Shown: positions 21,988 through 27,119 of the stretch, one piece after another
How positions within the stretch are numbered: position 1 is the stretch's first letter
How the letters are laid out: the number at the start of each line of letters is the position of its first letter
DNA from: Microbacteriaceae bacterium
GTDB taxonomy: Bacteria > Actinomycetota > Actinomycetes > Actinomycetales > Microbacteriaceae
Direction: 5' to 3'
Assembly (NCBI GenBank): GCA_022701925.1
Contig: JAKONM010000012.1
Span: 1 to 27,119, forward strand
Length of the DNA stretch: 27,119 nt
The notes under the pieces: model-generated
The model's database searches: none
What the model saw: only the letters and a program-made list of their open reading frames with translations
What the model was told of the DNA's origin: nothing
Program-made: the position numbers and the translations under genes

Positions 21988-23268
21988 CTACGCCGACTTC
22001 TCGGCGGGCCGGATGCGGCCGCGCGGCACGATCGTCGGCGCCGCGTTCTTCTCCACGGAGTCGCGAGTGATGACGACGCGGGCGACCTCGCTGGACGACG
22101 GCACCTCGAACATGATCGGGCCGAGCACCTCCTCGAGGATCGCGCGCAGGCCGCGGGCGCCGGTCTGGCGCAGCACGGCCAGGTCCGAGATCGCCTCGAG
22201 CGCGCCGCGGTCGAACTCCAGGTCGACGCCGTCCAGCTCGAACATGCGCTGGTACTGCTTGACCAGCGCGTTCTTCGGCTCGGTCAGGATCTCCATCAGC
22301 GCGTCGCGGTCCAGCGGCAGCACCGTGGTGACCACGGGCAGGCGGCCGATGAACTCCGGGATCAGGCCGAACTTGTGCAGGTCCTCGGGCAGCACGTCGC
22401 CGAACAGCGTCTTCTCGTCGAGCTTGCTGTGCAGCTGCGCGCCGAAGCCGATGCCCTTCTTGCCGACCCGCTGGCTGATGATCTGCTCGAGCCCGGCGAA
22501 GGCGCCCGCGACGATGAACAGCACGTTGGTCGTGTCGATCTGGATGAACTCCTGGTGCGGGTGCTTGCGCCCGCCCTGCGGCGGCACCGACGCGGTGGTG
22601 CCCTCCAGGATCTTCAGCAGCGCCTGCTGCACGCCCTCGCCCGAGACGTCGCGCGTGATGGAGGGGTTCTCCGCCTTCCGCGCGATCTTGTCGACCTCGT
22701 CGATGTAGACGATGCCGGTCTCGGCCCGCTTGACGTCGTCGTCGGCGGCCTGGATCAGCTTGAGCAGGATGTTCTCAACGTCCTCGCCGACGTAGCCGGC
22801 CTCCGTCAGCGCGGTGGCGTCGGCCACGGCGAACGGCACGTTCAGGCGCTTGGCGAGGGTCTGCGCGAGGTAGGTCTTGCCGCAGCCGGTCGGGCCGATC
22901 AGCAGGATGTTCGACTTCGCGATCTCGATGTCGTCCTTGAGGGCGTCGGCGCTGGTCAGCGCGCCCTTGGCGCGGATGCGCTTGTAGTGGTTGTAGACCG
23001 CCACGGACAGGGCGCGCTTCGCGGCCTCCTGGCCGATGACGTACTCGCCGAGGAAGGAGAAGATCTCCTTCGGCTTCGGCAGATCGAACTCGCCGGTGGT
23101 CTCGTCGGCCGCCTCCGCGAGGCGCTCCTCGATGATCTCGTTGCACAGCTCGACGCACTCGTCGCAGATGTAGACGCCCGGACCGGCGATCAGCTGCTGC
23201 ACCTGCTTCTGGCTCTTGCCGCAGAAGGAGCATTTCAGCAGGTCGGCGCTTTCGCCCATGCGAGCCAT
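21988..23268 (-). CDS. clpX: ClpX, ATPase subunit of Clp protease
   Basis: ClpX is the AAA+ unfoldase that feeds substrates to ClpP. The 426-residue protein has the N-terminal zinc-binding domain (Cys13, Cys16, Cys35, Cys38), Walker A GPTGCGKT (125-132), Walker B IVYIDEVD (186-193), the RKH pore loop (234-236) and the ClpP-docking IGF loop (273-275). All are intact. The ATG at 23268 has GGGGGAG 9 nt upstream; an ATG three codons later is possible. It lies downstream of clpP1-clpP2 but is separated from them by a strong hairpin and has its own -10. Confidence 0.98.
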   Translation of the reverse strand: MARMGESADLLKCSFCGKSQKQVQQLIAGPGVYICDECVELCNEIIEERLAEAADETTGEFDLPKPKEIFSFLGEYVIGQEAAKRALSVAVYNHYKRIRAKGALTSADALKDDIEIAKSNILLIGPTGCGKTYLAQTLAKRLNVPFAVADATALTEAGYVGEDVENILLKLIQAADDDVKRAETGIVYIDEVDKIARKAENPSITRDVSGEGVQQALLKILEGTTASVPPQGGRKHPHQEFIQIDTTNVLFIVAGAFAGLEQIISQRVGKKGIGFGAQLHSKLDEKTLFGDVLPEDLHKFGLIPEFIGRLPVVTTVLPLDRDALMEILTEPKNALVKQYQRMFELDGVDLEFDRGALEAISDLAVLRQTGARGLRAILEEVLGPIMFEVPSSSEVARVVITRDSVEKNAAPTIVPRGRIRPAEKSA

Positions 23269-23311
23269 CGAGCGTTTCTCCCCCACAGACGATGAACGTG
23301 CTTCGGTCCCG

Positions 23312-23317
23312 AGCCTA
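23312..23317 (-). promoter_or_regulatory. -10 of clpX
   Basis: TAGGCT on the minus strand, a hexamer of the type common in actinobacterial promoters, predicts a start near 23305 and a leader of about 37 nt. No clear -35 is seen. Confidence 0.5.
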
Positions 23318-23428
23318 ACCCGGACCCGGCGCGGGGCGGGGGGCATGTGGATCGGGTGTCGCGTTCCCGTTCCGAGTCACGACGCGTCCATCCGCCGTTC
23401 TGCGCGAATCCCGCGGAGGCGCATTCTC

Positions 23429-23482
23429 CGAGAACGCCGAAGCGCCCCGTCCGGATCCGGTCGGGGCGCTTCGGCGTTCTCG
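23429..23482 (-). terminator. Long hairpin after clpP2
   Basis: A perfect 21-bp inverted repeat (arms 23429-23449 and 23462-23482) encloses a 12-nt loop that is itself a palindrome (CCGGATCCGG). It begins one base past the clpP2 stop. It should efficiently end or protect the clpP1-clpP2 mRNA, separating it from clpX. There is no U-run after the stem. Confidence 0.85.
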
Positions 23483-23483
23483 A

Positions 23484-24161
23484 TCAGGCGGGCGCGAGCG
23501 CCGGGGTCGCGACCTGCTGCTTGCGGGTCGAGAGCACCTGGTCGACCAGGCCGTACTCGAGGGCCTCGGCGCCGTTCAGGATCTTGTCGCGCTCGATGTC
23601 GCGGTTCACCTGCTCGACCGAGCGGTTCGAGTGGCGCGCCAGCGTCTCCTCGAGCCAGGTGCGCATGCGCAGCACCTCGGCGGCCTGGATCTCGATGTCG
23701 CTCGCCTGCCCGCCGGAGCCGCCGGAGGTGGCGGGCTGGTGGATCAGGATGCGGGCGTTCGGCAGCGCGAGGCGCTTGCCGGGAGCGCCCGCCGCGGCGA
23801 TGACCGCGGCGGCCGATGCCGCCTGGCCGAGGACCACGGTGGAGATCTGCGGCCGGATGTACTGCATCGTGTCGTAGATCGCCGTCATGGCCGTGAACGA
23901 GCCGCCGGGCGAGTTGATGTACATCATGATGTCGCGGTCGGGGTCCTGGCTCTCCAGGACCAGCAGCTGCGCCATGATGTCGTCCGCGCTGGCGTCGTCC
24001 ACCTGCACGCCGAGGAAGACCACGCGGTCCTCGAACAGTTTCGCGTAGGGGTCCTGGCGCTTGTAGCCGTAGGCCGTGCGCTCCTCGAACGTCGGGAGGA
24101 TGTAGCGGCTGGACGGGGTCTGCGGGGCCGTGCCCCAGCCGCCGTACTGCGGGGTGTCCAT
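23484..24161 (-). CDS. clpP2: ATP-dependent Clp protease proteolytic subunit (second copy, ClpP2)
   Basis: ClpP is the serine protease chamber fed by ClpX or ClpC. This 225-residue copy has the catalytic triad Ser116 (GQAASAA), His141 (ILIHQPATSGG) and Asp192, and the YINSPGGS oxyanion-loop block. A longer N-terminus (MDTPQYGGWGTAPQTPSSRY) precedes the core, as is common in second actinobacterial ClpP copies. It lies 26 nt after clpP1. In actinobacteria ClpP1 and ClpP2 form a mixed two-ring complex. The ATG at 24161 has AGGAC upstream. Confidence 0.96.
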   Translation of the reverse strand: MDTPQYGGWGTAPQTPSSRYILPTFEERTAYGYKRQDPYAKLFEDRVVFLGVQVDDASADDIMAQLLVLESQDPDRDIMMYINSPGGSFTAMTAIYDTMQYIRPQISTVVLGQAASAAAVIAAAGAPGKRLALPNARILIHQPATSGGSGGQASDIEIQAAEVLRMRTWLEETLARHSNRSVEQVNRDIERDKILNGAEALEYGLVDQVLSTRKQQVATPALAPA

Positions 24162-24187
24162 GATTCGGGTCCTGTCCTGTCTGCCGG

Positions 24188-24796
24188 TCAGAGGTTGGCG
24201 CCGACGCTCGGCGACACGTCCGTGCCGCCGCCGCCCGTGACGTCCGCGGCCGAGGCGCGGATGTGGTCGACGAAGCCGTACTCCAGGGCCTCGTCCGCGT
24301 TGAACCAGCGGTCGCGGTCGCCGTCGGCGTTCACCTGGTCGACCGTGTGGCCGGTGGCGTCCGCCGTGATCTTCGCGAGCCGGTTCTTCATGTCGATGAT
24401 CAGCTGCGCCTGCGTCTGGATGTCGCTGGACGTGCCGCCGAAGCCGCCGGAGGGCTGGTGCAGCAGCACGCGCGCGTTCGGCGTGATGTAGCGCTTGCCG
24501 CGGGTGCCGGCCGTCAGCAGGAACTGCCCCATCGAGGCCGCCATGCCGATGCCGACCGTGACGATGTCGTTCGGCACGAACTGCATCGTGTCGTAGATCG
24601 CCATGCCGGCCGTGATCGAGCCGCCGGGCGAGTTGATGTAGAGGTAGATGTCCTTCTCGCTGTCCTCCGCGGCGAGCAGGAGCAGCTTGGCGGCGATCTC
24701 GTTCGCGTTCTCGTCGCGAACCTCGCTGCCGAGCCAGATGATGCGATCCCGCAGAAGGCGGTCGAAGACGCTGGGCGTCGGGCTGAAGTCGGCCAT
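24188..24796 (-). CDS. clpP1: ATP-dependent Clp protease proteolytic subunit (first copy, ClpP1)
   Basis: The 202-residue protease subunit has Ser88 (GIGMAASMG), His113 (VLLHQPSGGFGG) and Asp162, with YINSPGGSI and the conserved end EALEYGFVDHI. The ATG at 24796 starts the usual short N-terminus (MADFSPTPSVFDRLLRDRII). A much longer in-frame opening upstream is low-complexity opposite-strand sequence of the Mrp gene and is rejected. It is the first gene of the clpP1-clpP2 transcript. Confidence 0.96.
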   Translation of the reverse strand: MADFSPTPSVFDRLLRDRIIWLGSEVRDENANEIAAKLLLLAAEDSEKDIYLYINSPGGSITAGMAIYDTMQFVPNDIVTVGIGMAASMGQFLLTAGTRGKRYITPNARVLLHQPSGGFGGTSSDIQTQAQLIIDMKNRLAKITADATGHTVDQVNADGDRDRWFNADEALEYGFVDHIRASAADVTGGGGTDVSPSVGANL

Positions 24797-24837
24797 CTGG
24801 CAGCACTTCCAATCATGTCGTTCGAGGCGTGGGCCCC

Positions 24838-24885
24838 ACGGTACTGAGGCCCGCCCGGGTCTCCCGGCGGTGTTCGCCGTGGGCG
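24838..24885 (-). promoter_or_regulatory. clpP1 promoter with ClgR-like operator
   Basis: TACCGT (24838-24843) on the minus strand is a plausible -10, giving a leader of about 35 nt. CGCCGTGGGCG (24875-24885), i.e. CGC-N5-GCG, lies about 32 bp upstream of it. ClgR, the actinobacterial activator of clpP1P2, is known to bind sites with this CGC-N5-GCG core just upstream of its promoters. The match is by eye; the central A of the reported consensus is T here. Confidence 0.45.
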
Positions 24886-25073
24886 TCAGCAGGCGACCGG
24901 CAGACGGCCGACGCGGGCTCAGCGGGGCTCCGGCAGGTCGCCGCACGGGGCGGTCGACCGGCCGCGGTCGAGGCTCGGAAGATCGTCGCCCCGCAGGTGC
25001 ACGATCCCGGCGCGGGCACGCGCCGTGCAGGGGATCCCCACCCCGCGGGAGCACCGGGGCGACGGGTCCCCGG

Positions 25074-25079
25074 TAGCCT
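25074..25079 (+). promoter_or_regulatory. Candidate -10 of the mrp operon
   Basis: TAGCCT, about 70 nt before the mrpA start, is the best TANNNT in the gap. The 348 nt between clpP1 and mrpA otherwise hold the clpP1 control region and GC-rich palindromes, and no gene that I can support. Confidence 0.3.
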
Positions 25080-25144
25080 TGAGTCGTCTTCGAGGCCCGG
25101 CCTCGTGCATCTCCGACGCCCGCCTCTGCCCGACGGGAGCCCGC

Positions 25145-27119
25145 ATGTCCGTCGCGCTGGTCCTGTTCGGCCTCGTGGCACTGCTGGTGCCGGTGATCAC
25201 CCCGCGCCTGGGCACCCGCGTCTTCCTGGTCGCCGCCGTGCCGCCGACGGTCGCGTTCGTCCTGACCCTGCTGCAGGGGCCCGCCGCACTGTCCGGCGAG
25301 GCGCGGGAGCGCGTCGAGTACCTGCCGAGGCTGGGCTTCGCGCTGGACCTGCGGCTGGACCCGCTGTCCTGGGCGGTCGGCCTGGTGGTCACCGGCGTCG
25401 GTGCGCTCGTGCTGCTCTACTGCGTCTCGTACTTCAAGCGCGACGAGCCGGGGCTCGGTCGCTTCGCCGGCGTGCTCACCGCCTTCGCCGGCGCGATGTA
25501 CGGGCTGGTCGTCGCCGACGACGTCTACCTGCTCTTCACCTTCTGGGAGCTGACCAGCGTCTTCTCCTACCTGTTGATCGGGCACTACGCGGAGCGGCGG
25601 GCCAGCCGCGGCGCCGCCCTGCAGGCCCTGCTCGTCACCACCTTCGGCGGCCTCGTCATGCTGGTCGGCCTGGTGCTGCTGCAGGCGGCGGCCGGCGAGT
25701 CGACGCTGTCCGGCCTGATCGCCTCCCCTCCCCCGCTGACCGACCCGCTGACCGTGACCGGCGTCGCCCTGGTGCTGGTGGGTGCGATCTCGAAGTCCGC
25801 GATCGTGCCGCTGCACTTCTGGCTGCCGGGCGCGATGGCGGCCCCCACCCCGGTGTCGGCCTACCTGCACGCCGCGGCGATGGTGAAGGGCGGCGTCTAC
25901 CTGGTGCTGCGGCTGGCGCCCGCCTTCGCCGCCGCCCCCGGCTGGCGCGAGGTGCTGGTGACGCTGGGCGTGCTGTCGATGCTGATCGGCGGCTGGCGCG
26001 CGCTGCGCGAGCACGACCTCAAGCTGGTGCTGGCGGGCGGCACCGTGGCGCAGCTGGGCTTCCTGATGGTCATCTGCTCCATCGGCACCGCCGCCAGCCA
26101 GCTGGCCGGCGTCGGGCTGCTCGTCGCGCACGCCCTGTTCAAGTCGACCCTGTTCCTGGTCACCGGCATCGTCGACCACGCGGTCGGCACCCGCGACCTG
26201 CGGCACCTGTCGGGGCTGGGGCGCCGGCTGCCCGTGCTGGCGGCGACCGCCGGGCTGGCCGCCGCGTCGATGGCCGGCCTGCCCCCGATGCTCGGGTTCG
26301 TCGCCAAGGAGTCGGTGCTGATCGCGCTGGGCGAGGCGGGGGCGCCCTGGGGCCCGATCGCCCTGGCCGGCGTGGTGCTCGGCTCGGTGCTGACGGTCGC
26401 CTACGCGCTGCGGTTCGTGTGGGGCGCCTTCGCGACCAAGCCGGGCGTCGTGCAGACCGAGGTGACGCCGGAGAAGCCCGCCTTCCTGGCGCCGCCCGCC
26501 GTGCTCGCGCTGGCCTGCCTGGTGCTCGGACCGCTGGCCCCGCTCGTCGTCGACCCCGTCGCCGCGGCCGCGGCCGCCGGGCTGCCGGGCGAGGCGGGCC
26601 ACCTGGAGCTGTGGCACGGGTTCACCGTCGAGCTGCTGCTGTCGGCCGTCACGGTCGCGGGCGGCGTCGCGCTGTTCCTGCTGCGGGGCCCGCTGACGCG
26701 GGTGCAGTCGGCGCTGCACCCCTCCTGGAGCGCGGAGAGCGTGTACCGCGCCGTCGTGCGCGGCATCGACACCGTCTCCACGCGGACCACGGCGACCATC
26801 CAGCGGGGGTCCCTGCCCTTCTACCTGGCGATCATCCTGATCGTCTTCGTGCTCGGCACGACCGCCGTGCTGGTGGCCACCGACTCGGCCGCGGTGCCCG
26901 AGCTGTTCGCCACCCCGGCCCAGGCGGTCGTGGCCGTGCTGATGTCCATCGCGGCCGTCGCGGCCGCCGCCGCGACGAAGCGCTTCCAGGCCGTGGTGCT
27001 GGTCGGCGTCACCGGGTTCGGCATGGCCGTGATGTTCGCCCTGCAGGGGGCGCCGGACCTGGCGCTGACGCAGGTGCTGGTCGACCTGGTCACGCTGATC
27101 GCCTTCGTGCTGGTGCTGC
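25145..27119 (+). CDS. mrpA: Na+/H+ antiporter subunit A, MrpA/MnhA type (3' end cut)
   Basis: MrpA is the largest subunit of the multi-subunit cation/proton antiporter and is homologous to respiratory complex I subunit ND5. The window holds its first 658 residues, running off the edge. The proton-transport core is seen as FTFWELTSVFSYLLIGHY (Glu135), ISKSAIVPLHFWLPGAMAAPTPVSAYLHAAAMVKGG (Lys217, His224, Lys248) and AHALFKSTLFLVTGIVDH. Beyond it lies the Mrp-specific C-terminal region GFGMAVMFALQGAPDLALTQVLVDLVTLIAFVLVL (DUF4040-like). GGGAG precedes the ATG by about 5 nt. The other mrp subunit genes should follow outside the window. Confidence 0.95.
   Translation, partial: MSVALVLFGLVALLVPVITPRLGTRVFLVAAVPPTVAFVLTLLQGPAALSGEARERVEYLPRLGFALDLRLDPLSWAVGLVVTGVGALVLLYCVSYFKRDEPGLGRFAGVLTAFAGAMYGLVVADDVYLLFTFWELTSVFSYLLIGHYAERRASRGAALQALLVTTFGGLVMLVGLVLLQAAAGESTLSGLIASPPPLTDPLTVTGVALVLVGAISKSAIVPLHFWLPGAMAAPTPVSAYLHAAAMVKGGVYLVLRLAPAFAAAPGWREVLVTLGVLSMLIGGWRALREHDLKLVLAGGTVAQLGFLMVICSIGTAASQLAGVGLLVAHALFKSTLFLVTGIVDHAVGTRDLRHLSGLGRRLPVLAATAGLAAASMAGLPPMLGFVAKESVLIALGEAGAPWGPIALAGVVLGSVLTVAYALRFVWGAFATKPGVVQTEVTPEKPAFLAPPAVLALACLVLGPLAPLVVDPVAAAAAAGLPGEAGHLELWHGFTVELLLSAVTVAGGVALFLLRGPLTRVQSALHPSWSAESVYRAVVRGIDTVSTRTTATIQRGSLPFYLAIILIVFVLGTTAVLVATDSAAVPELFATPAQAVVAVLMSIAAVAAAAATKRFQAVVLVGVTGFGMAVMFALQGAPDLALTQVLVDLVTLIAFVLVL

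Noticed and set aside
24797..26719. Long in-frame N-terminal extension of ClpP1
   Set aside because: It runs antisense through the Mrp gene, is low-complexity, and ClpP1 has a normal start at 24796.

Overview
The window is very GC-rich DNA from an actinobacterium. Gene content and order point to Micrococcales, most likely Microbacteriaceae. The evidence is the order rplU-rpmA-obgE-proB-proA-small membrane gene-nadD, the order ileS-folC-DUF4233-ndk, a short ProB without a PUA domain, a long type-2-like IleRS behind an actinobacterial T-box, twin clpP genes, and an RNase E with long low-complexity ends. It is mostly a housekeeping region. I see no insertion sequence, prophage, CRISPR array, tRNA or rRNA.

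Layout. Positions 1-6313 (minus strand) hold bL21 and bL27, the ribosome-assembly GTPase Obg, the two enzymes that take glutamate to the proline precursor, a small membrane protein, the NAD-pathway enzyme NadD, and a disordered protein cut by the window edge. A 12-bp stem with a UUCG loop separates rpmA from obgE. Positions 6502-6768 (plus) hold a small DUF4031 gene, which converges on RNase E at a 14-bp-stem terminator. RNase E (6811-9342, minus) has a candidate ~220-nt 5' leader and faces a VKOR-type membrane oxidoreductase (9631-10230, plus). A hairpin-dense 265-nt spacer follows, then ndk. Upstream of ndk lies the minus-strand run ileS-folC-DUF4233, whose genes overlap, headed by a clear T-box. 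An MFS transporter (minus) and valS (plus) diverge from a 238-bp region carrying three copies of a 12-mer that overlap both predicted -35 regions. valS is followed by overlapping GNAT and 84-residue genes and a strong terminator.

Positions 21179-21780 are the least ordinary part. On the minus strand there is a good promoter, a 22-codon ORF with a strong ribosome site, about 180 nt with seven consecutive predicted hairpins, and an 84-codon gene of unknown function. This resembles a leader-peptide and structured-leader unit. I regard it as the best candidate for something undescribed, but it rests only on sequence pattern.

Positions 21988-24796 hold clpX and the clpP1-clpP2 pair, separated by a perfect 21-bp-stem hairpin. 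A ClgR-like site (CGC-N5-GCG) lies just upstream of the predicted clpP1 promoter. The right edge (25145-27119, plus) is the first 658 codons of an MrpA-type Na+/H+ antiporter subunit.

Limits: all functions come from recognising motifs by eye. Promoters, operators and hairpins were found by inspection, and high GC makes chance hairpins common.
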